Assembly: GCF_963678635.1 (NCBI RefSeq) | Contig: NC_087062.1 | Coordinates: 246,001 to 310,000, forward strand | Reading direction: 5' to 3' | Source of the DNA: Symsagittifera roscoffensis | Taxonomy: Eukaryota; Xenacoelomorpha; Acoela; Convolutidae | DNA: 64,000 nt | Shown: piece by piece, positions 24,040 to 32,909 of the stretch | How the letters are laid out: each line of letters begins with the position of its first letter | Position numbering within the stretch: the first letter of the stretch is position 1 | The notes under the pieces: generated by a model | What the model saw: the letters and a program-made list of their open reading frames with translations, nothing else | Databases searched by the model: none | Told to the model about the DNA's origin: nothing | Translations under genes and position numbers: made by a program

Positions 24040-24996
24040 CGTCCGGAAGTACATATTCGCCCGGAAGTACACATTCGTCCGGAAGTACACATTCGCCCGG
24101 AAGTAGATATCGACGGAAAATAAAGCTAAGTCCTAAGACGACTGGCCAACGTCTAAACAGAGCTCTACATGCTTTTCACCGTCTCTACCAAAGCCAATTG
24201 TTTTGGTGGTCTTTTCAACATCGGGTCGACAAAAACGTTACTGTTCTACGGCTTCGACCAGAATGCTTAAATTAACTTAATAACATGCAGAAATAGTGAG
24301 CTCATGGCTGGATCTCAGTATCCCCAGACCACGAGGTCACTCCTAAAATCAGGGCTACTACTATTTAATAAATTATATATGTTTTTGTTCAGTAGAAAAA
24401 AATCATCATCTCCATTGAAGATAGATTAACCCTCTTCCCCCAACTCCTAGCTTCTCATCGTCGTGAAATGAGTTCAAATGTTAAATAAAATCAATTCAAG
24501 ACATAACCGGGAAGCTAAAAGTTTATGTAAAATAGTTTCAGTTCAAATCCCGGGACCCCTCCGGATTCCTGAATCCGGGGAAATAACGCCCCTATCCTCC
24601 TTCCGGAAGGCTGTTTTTCCACCCTTCACTGTTGTTGTGAACGGCCTTGCAACGATTGTAGCAACACAATCGTTGCCACTCAGAGCGGTTTCTGCTAACT
24701 CTGCTTTCTCTCCGATTCTGATCTTCTATTTTTTCGTAGTGATCTTCGTCGCAACTATTGTCGTTCTGATTTTCTACTGGTTTTCTTTTAAAATGGCTGT
24801 TTTTGCGACTTCTTAGTGCGATTTTTAAAGTGCAATTCTTAAAATTTCAAAATACCAAAATATCTTGACCTTCACCGTTTTACTAATCGTCCCAATAACG
24901 TCACTAATCTCTCAAAACTGTCAAGTTGGAAGGTTAGCTGCTAACTATTCGAAATCGCCGAATCTGAGTTTTTGTCCATTCTGGTCGAATGTCACA
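24040..24996 (-). repeat. 3' LTR of element B
   Basis: It matches 57,726-58,620 over almost its whole length and ends at gaatgtcaca. On its right the motif actccccggac is the polypurine tract of a minus-strand element. Its left edge is abnormal: instead of the family start TGTAACATTCGCCCGG it has about four tandem 18-base units of type ccggaagtacacattcgc at 24,043-24,106. It contains acccctccggattcctgaat, related to the minisatellite in the leader of B. Confidence 0.8.
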
Positions 24997-24999
24997 TAC

Positions 25000-25132
25000 T
25001 CCCCGGACAGCCAGCCCCATTGAAGTTCGCAATGTTCGTAAGATTCGTACAGTATCATCGAACAGAATTTTCAAAATGCGCGAAATTACTTTTGTCTACG
25101 TCATATCGACTCACTGCAGAATATAAATGGCA
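25000..25132 (-). other. 3' internal end of element B with polypurine tract
   Basis: Read on the minus strand the end is gtccggggagta directly before TGTGACATTC of the LTR, a purine-rich primer for plus-strand DNA synthesis. One frame across it reads LSGEYVTFDQNGQKLRF, matching SGEYV in the other copies, so coding sequence seems to run through the tract into the LTR. The segment is joined directly to the truncated accessory gene, indicating a deletion of the D and E parts. Confidence 0.6.
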
Positions 25133-26264
25133 TCATACTACTGGCATCATTCTCTCTGGAACTGCTGAGAACATTTTGCACAGTAACTCGTAAGATTTTT
25201 TCAACATTCTCGTTAGTCTCACGCACTTTGGCACTGAGAAGGCTTGATCCACAATCGTTCTCGTACTTTTTACATCGACGGCTACGAAATGCACTGGGTA
25301 TCTGCTCTTGCACATTAGTCGATGTCGATCCCACTGAATATCGTGCTGATGGTCATCGATAAGTTTCACTGTTACGGATGTTCATTTCCGCCTCGATCGC
25401 TTCCCTCCATTTTCCTATGTGCTTTTGCTCAGTTTGCAAAACTCCTGGGAACACCTTTACACTGATGGCTGTGACCATCTCATGTTTCTGCTCTACATTC
25501 AATACTGACTATAAAGAACTAAACATGCTGTAGAATCCTAGTGCAGTCACTAGATTCACCTCGGTTCCTCCATGGCAATCTGCGATCAGTTCCGTTTCCA
25601 TCCTTGCTTTCATCACAACGTTCCCAAACAATATCGTCAACTGCTTGTGTTGATTCTCTAGGGTTTTCATGCAATCCAAATTTCCACAAATGTGACCTCC
25701 CAGTCCACAGACTTCTGCCAGACAGCTACCAGGTTTGACCCAGTCTTCTGACCCCCAGCCAGGCAACTGCACTCTGTCTTCCCCGTTGCTCCTAGAGGCT
25801 GTTGTCATCACATTATATATGATATTCAGGTCACGCAGGTTACAGTCTGCATTTAGTTCCCTCTGCACATCTTGTGTCGCCCGTAGTATCGAGTCAGCGT
25901 TGGGACTAGGACACCATGATGGTCTCATCAGTTCCCATACTACCATCAAGCTCGTTCTCAGTGATTCGTTTGAGAATTCCAAACCAAATTCCACTCGTTT
26001 GTCGGATTCTAGCACGGAAGGTGCAGCCATCTTTTCTTCCAAGACTAGTCCCAGCTTGGTCTGCGGATTAGCAGCGCTTTTAATCGTTACAATTCTCGAC
26101 GTCCAGAAACTTAGCAACACTGCTTGCTCGTAATGAAAGAAGCAATCGCGTATGTTTTCGCTCAGGAAAGGGTTGTACGCTATCCCTATGACTCCGGACA
26201 CGTAACTGTATGACTTCTTCCTGATCGGTCGACAGTACTCACTGGGTTTTGGCATTGCTCCCAT
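25133..26264 (-). pseudogene. Accessory protein of element B, parts A-C, truncated
   Basis: Frame 25,509-26,264 (251 residues) is uninterrupted and contains YVSGVIGIAYNPFL, a charged middle, LMRPSWCPSPNAD and a conserved cysteine cluster GSCLAEVC-GLGGHICGNLDC. Then comes TALGFYSMF. After a frame change, 25,133-25,369 carries HFVAVDVKSTRTIVDQAFSV and VPKCVRL and stops within SAVPER. Compared with the copy in element A the C-terminal D and E parts are missing. Function is unknown. The protein is related to that of A at scattered conserved positions while the DNA is strongly diverged, which argues for past purifying selection. Confidence 0.75.
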
Positions 26265-26414
26265 AGATTCCTTAGTGAGTCTCAGCTCCTTGTTTGAGAA
26301 TCTCCTGATTGCATCTTTTTTTTCTCATGGGTTCTAGCTCCTCAGGTTCTTTCATATTCATCCTCATTGGCTTGCTTTGATGCATATCCAGCAGAGCTAG
26401 CAAGAGTAAGGCTT

Positions 26415-26912
26415 TCACTCGTTCGTCGCCCTCTCTGGTGGCACAGCTGTTCTCAGTGGTGAACCAGACGAGGCAGCCTCGCTGTTCATCTCTTGATGCA
26501 TTCTCCTCAGCCCAGGCTTGGGGGGCAAAGGCATCTCACCTGGTTGGTAAGTCCTAGTACTTCCCAATCCAAGCTCGTTCGCCAAATCATTCCCTGAGAG
26601 AGCCCCGTTTCTCCACCTCATCACTCTCATGGTCGGGTGGTCTAGTACTCCCCTTTCTCTGTATGCTGCCATCATTGGAACTCCCGTGGCGCGGTCCCTA
26701 CGGTTGTCATGCCTCAAGATGTTTATCAGGGCGGTCAGCAACATGACTACCTCTGGGTCCTCCAGAGCGAAGTCTTGATCCATTAGCCGACAATAGATCG
26801 CATCTACCATCGGTCCTACATATGCCTCTGCCAGGTCCATCAATTCATCCAGTTTGAAATTATCCATTCTCTTTTCAGGTTCGATTCGATTTGATTTAAC
26901 GATTCGACTCAA
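26415..26912 (-). CDS. Unrecognised 165-residue frame, N-terminal to the accessory protein in element B
   Basis: Open from ATG at 26,912 to TAA at 26,415. The N-terminal half is helical and acidic-hydrophobic (DNFKLDELMDLAEAYVGP; EVVMLLTALINILRHD). The C-terminal half is Pro/Gly/Ser-rich (GEMPLPPKPGLRR). It lies between the macro fragment and part A of the accessory protein, same strand, with about 150 bases to the next frame. It could be the N-terminus of the accessory polyprotein or a separate small protein. No family is recognised. Confidence 0.5.
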   Translation of the reverse strand: MSRIVKSNRIEPEKRMDNFKLDELMDLAEAYVGPMVDAIYCRLMDQDFALEDPEVVMLLTALINILRHDNRRDRATGVPMMAAYRERGVLDHPTMRVMRWRNGALSGNDLANELGLGSTRTYQPGEMPLPPKPGLRRMHQEMNSEAASSGSPLRTAVPPERATNE

Positions 26913-27289
26913 GTGAGTAATTAAACAATCAATCAGGATCTAGAAAAGAGGTCACGAATATCCCACTTGTCAGTTTTACCCTAACTTTTCGTTAAAATTT
27001 ATTTAAAACAGTCCGATAAAAAGATTTTGATCCTAAAATTTATTAAAATCAATCGGTCACTAAAATTTTGGAATTTGACCTAAGATTGGACAGTCCAAAC
27101 TTTGGATCTATTCCTAAAATCTTCATACAGTGGTTCATGGTCACTAACTCCTTCTTACCCAGAATCCTATTAACATAACACATAACATAACATAACACAC
27201 ATATCACAAACCACATATTTTGGCCTGACACCCTCTTGCGTGTCACCTTAACTCAGCCTATACTTAAGTAAAATTTCTTATTCAAGTAT
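26913..27289. other. Spacer between macro fragment and accessory gene
   Basis: No gene. AT-rich, with a short repeated acataacataac run near 27,175-27,200. Confidence 0.5.
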
Positions 27290-27595
27290 ACTTGTATATT
27301 AGTATCAGAGAAGATTACGTGTATCAGCGCGTACAGATCCCGTGGATGCAGTTGTCCTCTCTTCGGATCGTACACTGGAAGCGAAAGCTCCTTCACTTCT
27401 CTTTCCACAAGGAAGTCCTCAATCTCGTCATGGCCAAGACTAGGTTTTCCGATCCTACGTGCCGCTTCTCCGTTGCCCTCGTCGCCAAGAAGTATAGTAT
27501 TTTCACGGTAACTGTGACGCCGCCGGAGGCAAGGGTGCTACGCCCCCTATTCCTGGTCTTTGCTTCCAAAAGAATTCTATGTTTTTATATTCTCT
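27290..27595 (-). pseudogene. Second macro-domain fragment (C-terminal part)
   Basis: This is a homologue of the macro domain at 47,771-48,208 but lacks the N-terminal strand, which is cut off by the 3' LTR of element A at 27,596. Visible pieces are WKQRPGIGGVA, the ILYFLAT strand, KRHVGSENLVLAMTRL and, after a frame change, LSLPVYDPKRGQLHPRDL and FSDTNIQVYL. The last two match the substrate loop, final helix and last strand of OARD1-like macro domains. Residue differences from the other copy are mostly conservative. It is inferred to be the downstream macro domain of element B or a duplicated copy. Confidence 0.6.
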
Positions 27596-28399
27596 CTCAA
27601 AATGGTCGGAGCCAATTCGGTTCACTTTCGACATGAGACTAAAACCCGTTACAGCTTAAGGGCCGCTACCAAAATACCCCCCACTCTAGAAAATAAGAAC
27701 GTCCCCAAACTTAGGTCTCAAAATACCCAAAATACACGAACGCCTTTAAAAACAGGGTCGGAACAATCCGTGCAGTTACTTTTTGTTAGACAGTGGAACT
27801 TTGATCCATCTCAGATGGATCAACCTAAAACTCGCCTTATCTCAACATAACAATCATAAAACACACTCAAGAAAAATAAATTGGGTACGTACATACTAGC
27901 ACACTCGAGAATTAGAGGTAACTAAATTAGTAAGCAGCTCGAGAACTAGAGGTAACTAAATTAATAAGCATCTCGAGAATAATTGGGGAATTAATTTTGA
28001 TTGAATAAGTTCTAATCGAACAAGTTTTATCTCAAGAATTAAGTTTTGGTACTGGACCATTGGGACACTTCGGTTGTCCACCTTTCCAGTGAAGCTTCAC
28101 TCCGGTCCAATTGAATCTCGGTTTTCTCGGTTTTCTGTATCAAGATAGGACAGCTCTACTCTCGTGTTACTTAGATGTCGGAAATTGCGAATAGCAATTT
28201 CCCGCTGTTTTATTTTGACCACTTTCCCGTGATTGTAATTCGGTCGTTCTGATCTTGTTTTTCTGAAATTTTCAGTTTTCGCGAGAAAGTTGAGCATGAC
28301 AGGCTCAATTCGAATTTTTGAAAAATTCCATTTGACCCCAAAATCATGTTCTCTCCACACTGCTCAAGATCAAACTTCCAAATATGACCGACTGGCACA
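27596..28399 (-). repeat. 3' LTR of element A, outer end truncated
   Basis: It matches 46,977-47,764. About 100 bases of the outer end (the TGTAACAGTCGCC side) are missing and replaced by the macro fragment, with the shared phrase ctcaaaatg at the joint. It ends at gactggcaca, followed on the right by the polypurine-tract motif. Differences from the 5' LTR are concentrated in the last 170 bases, including a 15-base insertion. Confidence 0.85.
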
Positions 28400-28839
28400 T
28401 ACTCCCCGGACTCAAGCTCGATGTCCTCATCGCGTGTTGCCGTCTGCCAGTGAGTCCCCAGAATTCTGAGTGTAGCTCAAGATACAGTGCCATGGTCATT
28501 TACAGAAGTTTGCAGCAGACTTAAGTTTATCTACACCCCAAAATTCACAGCTATGTAAAATTTTCACACTATCGCTAAACAGCAATCAAAATTCGCATAC
28601 ACCTGCACCTTAGGTTTCAGCTTTTTAAGCTAATAATTTTGAAAATTCTTTTGTCCCATTTGATCAGGAAATTGTCATGCAACATTTATGTTTATATAAT
28701 AGACATAGCATTTTGTAACAATATCTCATTCGTTAAAATTTCTTTTTCGTGAACCCAGATTTCATCCGAGTTCACCCTCGGGCCGCTTTCCTTCCCTCTC
28801 AAGACTCAAGCCTCTAGAGTTTGCCATTTAGCCACCTGC
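28400..28839 (-). other. 3' internal end of element A with polypurine tract
   Basis: The minus strand ends gtccggggagta before TGTGCCAGTC. A frame crossing this joint reads DEDIELESGEYVPVGHIW and continues into the LTR; the copy at 63.8 kb has DEDIDLESGEYVPVGH at the same place. The rest is AT-rich 3' non-coding sequence, closely matched at 63,801-64,000. Confidence 0.65.
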
Positions 28840-30897
28840 TCATCTCGCGTTCTTCGCCTTCGAGGTAATAGGCCCAGACGTATTTGACACCGCAATATGT
28901 TTCAACAGTGCCTCTTCATCATCGGAGCTAATTACGATGTCCTCCCAAGCCTTCAGCTGTTCATAAGACCGCATCCATTCCCTCTGCTCCTGCAACCTCT
29001 TCACCCTCGATTCCCGGTTCAAACAGAAGGCATTGTGCAGACTCAGGCTCACATTCTTCGCCAAGTCTTCCTCCAGTATCGACTCTCTCGCCTTAGTATT
29101 ATTTCTTGACACCCTGCCGACTCTTTTCCACCCCGTCGTGATCGCATTTCGACTGGTCAGCAGAGGTCTCTTGAAGGCTTCCGGTCCTACATTACGTCGC
29201 CAATCCGTGTTATTTCAATAGTCAGATTTGACTATTAGTGTACATGGATTCCGAATTCAAAAGATATAACATGCACATGCCATGGATTCCGCGTTCAAAT
29301 ACTCGCATGGCGGCACGAACAGGCATATACGCAAAATCCCGGAATCCGGGACAATCAATTAAACCACCGAAAATTGGCAAAATCTTATTATGAGACTCAA
29401 GCTTAAGTGTTGAATAGTTTATGAGACTCAAGTTTTAGTGTTGAATAATCATGAGTAGTATTCATATTCAACTCACAGGTTGTTTTTCTGAACTTCAAAT
29501 GTTGAACATCAAATGAAACTAGTTAAACTAAACTAATTATAAAATTTGCTAGAATGCTGAAATCCTGTAAATGACAAATGGTCCCCATTGTCACGTTACG
29601 GTAACGGTTACAATTACCTGTTTTGAAAAAATGCAAGCCGAAATCCTGTACATTTTAAATGTTCTAGAAGAATGAATATTGTTGTTCTACAACATGAACA
29701 TCAAATACATGTAAAACTAGTGAAACTAAACTAATTGAAAAATCTGTATATACAGTATACAGTATAGAGTATATAGTATACAGTATAGAGTGATACAGTT
29801 GAACTGTATAGAGTATACAATAGTTTTTTAACCTCTTTCTTTTCGAAAGAAGTCACTTAAGTCACTAAAAGATTTCTTTTAGTTGTGTTAATCATGGAAT
29901 CCATGGCAAAACACTAAACATTTCTAATTTTGTGTATTGATAATTGTTGTAAAATGTCATGGAATCCGGTCCCTTTCATCTTGGTAAAGTCCCGGATTCC
30001 AGAACACGCAGAAGCCAAAAGTCCAGAAATCCATGGTAAACCCGTTTTTCAATGCGTTTTAATATGGTATCGGATTCCATGGTTTTTGTCATGGATTCCG
30101 GGATTGGCCACAAAATTGGTGGTCTTAGCTGTCCCGGAATCCATGACAAAAGCTGGTCACATACAAACTGGTTTGAATTAGGAATCCACGGAATCTAAAA
30201 ACATCAAAGAAAATGCGTGTGTTCCGGAATCCGGGACACACAATTTCTAGCTTTTTGGCACCGATTCCGCAAAAACCAAATAACACGGATTGGCGACGTA
30301 ATGTATCTCGGCCAGGAACTGTCGATATTCCTTTTGGTATTTCTTCATGTGATCTTTCGTCAACATGCATAGCCAAGATGTCAACGTCGCTCGAAACCAC
30401 GGAAAGAATCTTATGCGGCTCCACACGTGCCTGACTTCCATTGGTATGGCGAATACTTTGCATGCAGTCTCAAACAACTCAAGTCTCCTGCTGTAATCTA
30501 TCGCGAAAGTCGACTCTGCTGTTAGCGTCTTCGACTCCCGATATTTCGTCACATTTTCCTCAGTCCATCGTAAAGCCAGCATCGTGCTAACCACCAAGAG
30601 CGTCACCTTTTGCCTGTGATCTGGTAACCCTATCGACCGAATTTCTTCCACATCCCATACCAGGCAGAGGTTTGCGTGATCCGGATACCACACCGTTTGT
30701 GCCAGACAGTGGCATGGGCATTCCCCATGCGTGATGTCAATCCTCCGAAGGTTGCGCTCTCCCGAAGCTTTTAGGAGAGGTTCAAGTTCCATCATTTTCT
30801 CGTGTATCGCATCGTTCTCCTCCAAGTTTGGAGCACCGCCGTTGGGCTTCCCGATCACGTTTTGTCTCTCGTGGTCACTTGTGTTTTCACTTTCCAA
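28840..30897 (-). CDS. Accessory protein of element A, parts D and E, interrupted by a transposon
   Basis: Part D (from 30,897) and part E (to 28,840) are in the same frame if the 1,114-bp insert plus one TA is removed, giving about 313 codons. D contains GECPCHCLAQTVWYPDHANL, a hydrophobic helix VTLLVVSTMLALRW, LFETACKVFAIPMEVRHVW and WFRATLTSWLCMLTKDHM. E contains EAFKRPLLTSRNAITTGWKR, EEDLAKNVSLSLHNAFCLNR and an acidic SSDDEEALL tail. The plus-strand copy at 22.6-23.3 kb has the same order. Function is unknown; no signal peptide or clear membrane anchor is present. It is the last protein segment before the 3' LTR. Confidence 0.75.
29190..30303. mobile_element. 1,114-bp non-autonomous DNA transposon with perfect 26-bp inverted ends and TA duplication
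   Basis: The left end is cattacgtcgccaatccgtg (first 20 of 26 bases at 29,190-29,215); the right end is its exact reverse complement at 30,278-30,303. A TA lies on each side (29,188-29,189 and 30,304-30,305), the target duplication of Tc1/mariner-type elements. Removing the element and one TA restores the codons for ...EIGPEAF..., which matches the uninterrupted plus-strand copy (DIGAGAF). The interior has no transposase. It holds repeated palindromic phrases of type ggaatccatgg and ggaatccggga, and a tata/gtatac-rich run at 29,745-29,815. Confidence 0.9.
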
Positions 30898-31244
30898 ACC
30901 CAGAAGTTCTTCCCCCAGAATTCAGTCAAGTCGTCCCTCCGCTCTCTCGGCACCGTTCCTCGGATCTTTCTCAATAGACTGTGTGAGTGATGCGACATCT
31001 GAGCCAATCTTACACACTTGGGCACCGGGAGGGCTTTGTCTATTAATACCCTTTGGCTGGATACCTCCACCATCGCCATGTGCAGTGGGTAGTGGCTGCC
31101 GCATAGGTTGGCCATCACTGACCCCACCAGGGATTTCGCATTCAATGGCAGACCATAGGCTTCGCTCATGGGAAATCCCATCCTTGAGAAGAATCCGAGA
31201 GCTTTTGCTATGTTCACGGTGGTATTCGTGTAACACTCAGCCAC
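30855..31244 (-). CDS. Accessory protein of element A, parts B-C
   Basis: 129 residues. Conserved phrases are NIAKALGFFSRMGFP (compare VTALGFYSMFGS in copy C), HYPLHMAMVEVSSQRVLIDK (compare HFVAVDVKSTRTIVDQ) and VPKCVRLAQMSHHSHSLLRK. It ends after FWGKNF, where a one-base shift moves the reading to the D frame that starts upstream of 30,897. Immediately upstream lies a CT/GA microsatellite (31,259-31,287) that lengthens an Arg-Glu run in frame. The segment joins the cysteine cluster to part D. Function is not recognised. Confidence 0.65.
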   Translation of the reverse strand: MAECYTNTTVNIAKALGFFSRMGFPMSEAYGLPLNAKSLVGSVMANLCGSHYPLHMAMVEVSSQRVLIDKALPVPKCVRLAQMSHHSHSLLRKIRGTVPRERRDDLTEFWGKNFWVWKVKTQVTTRDKT

Positions 31245-31258
31245 TATCTGTACTTCAC

Positions 31259-31287
31259 TCTTCTCTCTCTCTCTCTCTCTCTCTCTA
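31259..31287. repeat. CT microsatellite inside accessory coding sequence
   Basis: A (TC)n run between parts A and B of the accessory gene in element A. It is absent at this place in elements B and C, so it is a local expansion, read on the minus strand as alternating Arg-Glu. Confidence 0.7.
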
Positions 31288-31295
31288 TGATGTCT

Positions 31296-31911
31296 TCAAA
31301 CCAAGTGACTAGATCTTTTTTTTTGAAAGGATTGTATCCTGACGCATGATCGTCCATCACAAGTGTGCTCTCCACTCCCACACGTCACTTCAAGACAACT
31401 ACCCGGCTCCATCTTCTTCGCCGACCCTAGCTTACTCGTTGCCTCGCCTGACTCCCTCACCTGAGGCAAGATCAGCTTGTGCACTATACTCAATGTTGCT
31501 AGGTCTTCGTCTTCTGTCGGTGCTAACCTCACTCGCTTCGTGACCTCCTCGATCAGGCTTGCGTGGGGATGTGGGCACCAGGAGGGTCTTAGCAATTTCC
31601 ACCAAATTCGTAACCAACATGCCGTTCCCGCTACCCATTTTCAATTCCACTCTTTTACTTGAGCGCGGCACGCTTATCACCTCTGGTGTTTTCTCGAGAA
31701 TCAAGCCGAAGCTCTGTCTCTCTCTTTCCACTGTGTCTGTCTCTATTATCTTCTCCGTCCAAAACTTCAGTAGCTCCGCCACCTCGTGGTTCCTGTGGGC
31801 GCCTCCTGCTTCCGAGTCCAAGAAGGGGTTGTACGCTATCCCCACCACTCCAGACACGTACTGATATTCTCCCTTCTTGTTGGGTTTCGAGTACTCCCCT
31901 GAGGAGGCCAA
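31296..31911 (-). CDS. Accessory protein of element A, part A with cysteine cluster (duplicate copy 1)
   Basis: Two overlapping frames. 31,432-31,911 carries GEYQYVSGVVGIAYNPFL, LLKFWTEKII and FGLILEKTPEVISVPRS. 31,296-31,595 carries LRPSWCPHPHASLIEEV, LSIVHKLILPQV and the cluster GSCLEVTC-GSGEHTCDGRSC. A short deletion near 31,600 (compare 33,800-33,810) causes the frame change. The cluster spacing C-x4-C-x4-H-x-C-x4-C is the same in element B, suggesting zinc binding or disulfides. Only this downstream copy of part A retains the cluster, because the duplication boundary falls just before it. Confidence 0.7.
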
Positions 31912-31935
31912 GTTGCGGTGTACGTCATGTCCCTT

Positions 31936-32555
31936 CTAAAACCTTTTGTTATAAAACCTCCGTATCTCATCTAGCTTTCTGTGACTCTCTAGAGAATGCC
32001 TGGAGCCATCCTCCTTTTCTATCCCAGTACTCTGATACACGTTCAGGATGACTGCTGAGGTCCTCCTTTCCATTGTCTTACTTCCGAATGCTCTCTCTTG
32101 ACACGCTAGGAGGGTACTGTCGGTCATCACTGACATTATCCACCTCAAGAAACAAGTATCATCTTTCCTCCTTGCCAGACTCAAACCTGAATTGTCCCTG
32201 GCAACGTGTTGCATCAGCATCTGATAAACTTCCAGATTTTTGCCACCCAGTTTCAACTTGTCATGCGAGATCAACGTCTCCAGCTCTACTCCCACCAGGC
32301 TCCACGCGAACATCAGCTTTCCGCTGTTCTAACGAAGGGATTCGTCATCAATGGCAACGCCGATGAGGGTGTCCTCATCGCTTCCTCAAAATGATCCCGT
32401 AACAAGTACTGCCAAGTTCGTTTCAGCTGGCTACACAATTCTAACTTGTTAATCTCAGCCTTCTGCTGGGTAGCCCAATTGCGTCGCTTGCGCGACACTC
32501 CACGATCAAGTTTCTTTAGGCAGTCTTCCAGCTCCTTCAACGTCTCCAGAGCCAC
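31936..32555 (-). CDS. Accessory protein of element A, coiled-coil segment and link to part A (duplicate copy 1)
   Basis: Frame 32,313-32,555 begins MALETLKELEDCLKKLD, a heptad-like charged helix, and continues through WATQQKAEINKLEL and WQYLLRDHFEEAM. Frame 31,936-32,313 continues with VGVELETLISHDKLKLGGKN, LEVYQMLMQHVARDN and VILNVYQSTGIEKEDG. A stop lies between the two frames. The same pair lies at 34,340-34,759 in copy 2. This part has no match in the truncated B copy or in the C copy, so it is defined only in A. No family is recognised. Confidence 0.55.
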
Positions 32556-32648
32556 CCACCACGGCCGGGAGGTGTTCCTCGTTTTGTTCTTCTTAAGAGG
32601 ATCACTATTTACCTGTTTTCCGGTGGCCTAGTGTTCACTTGAGATCCA

Positions 32649-32894
32649 TTACTTGCCGATATCCACTTCCCACGTCTGTCCGCTCGTCGAACCCCTCTTC
32701 GCATTCGTCCTCTGGGGTCTGAAGTCTTCTTCTGTTGTCAAACTGGTGGAAACCTCGATGTCTTTTTCTACCTCGAGGAATTTCCTTGGCTCGGAGCTAC
32801 TCATGTAGGCTGCTGTCTTCCACCGCGCCAGAACCATGGGAGCCGTCTCCCCCAGGTTTTTCTCTGAGACCGCGTCCGCCGAAGGACTAACCAA
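32649..32894 (-). CDS. Small charged frame in accessory region (duplicate copy 1)
   Basis: 81 residues with AVSEKNLGETAPMVLARWK and a charged C-terminus rich in Arg/Thr/Gly. Copy 2 has the equivalent at 34,832-35,098. It follows the stop of the acidic domain. It may be a separate small protein or a frame-shifted piece of the polyprotein. Confidence 0.35.
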   Translation of the reverse strand: MVSPSADAVSEKNLGETAPMVLARWKTAAYMSSSEPRKFLEVEKDIEVSTSLTTEEDFRPQRTNAKRGSTSGQTWEVDIGK

Positions 32895-32909
32895 CCCCTC
32901 TGTTTCTCT

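Noticed and set aside
27560-27850. Plus-strand frame inside the LTR (also at 46,935-47,231 and, broken, at 62,940-63,158)
   Set aside because: It is antisense to the element. The first two copies are identical only because the LTRs are, and the third is frameshifted, so there is no sign of selection.
29745-29815. TA-rich gtatac run as a replication origin or promoter
   Set aside because: Simple palindromic repeat within a non-autonomous transposon; nothing else supports such a role.
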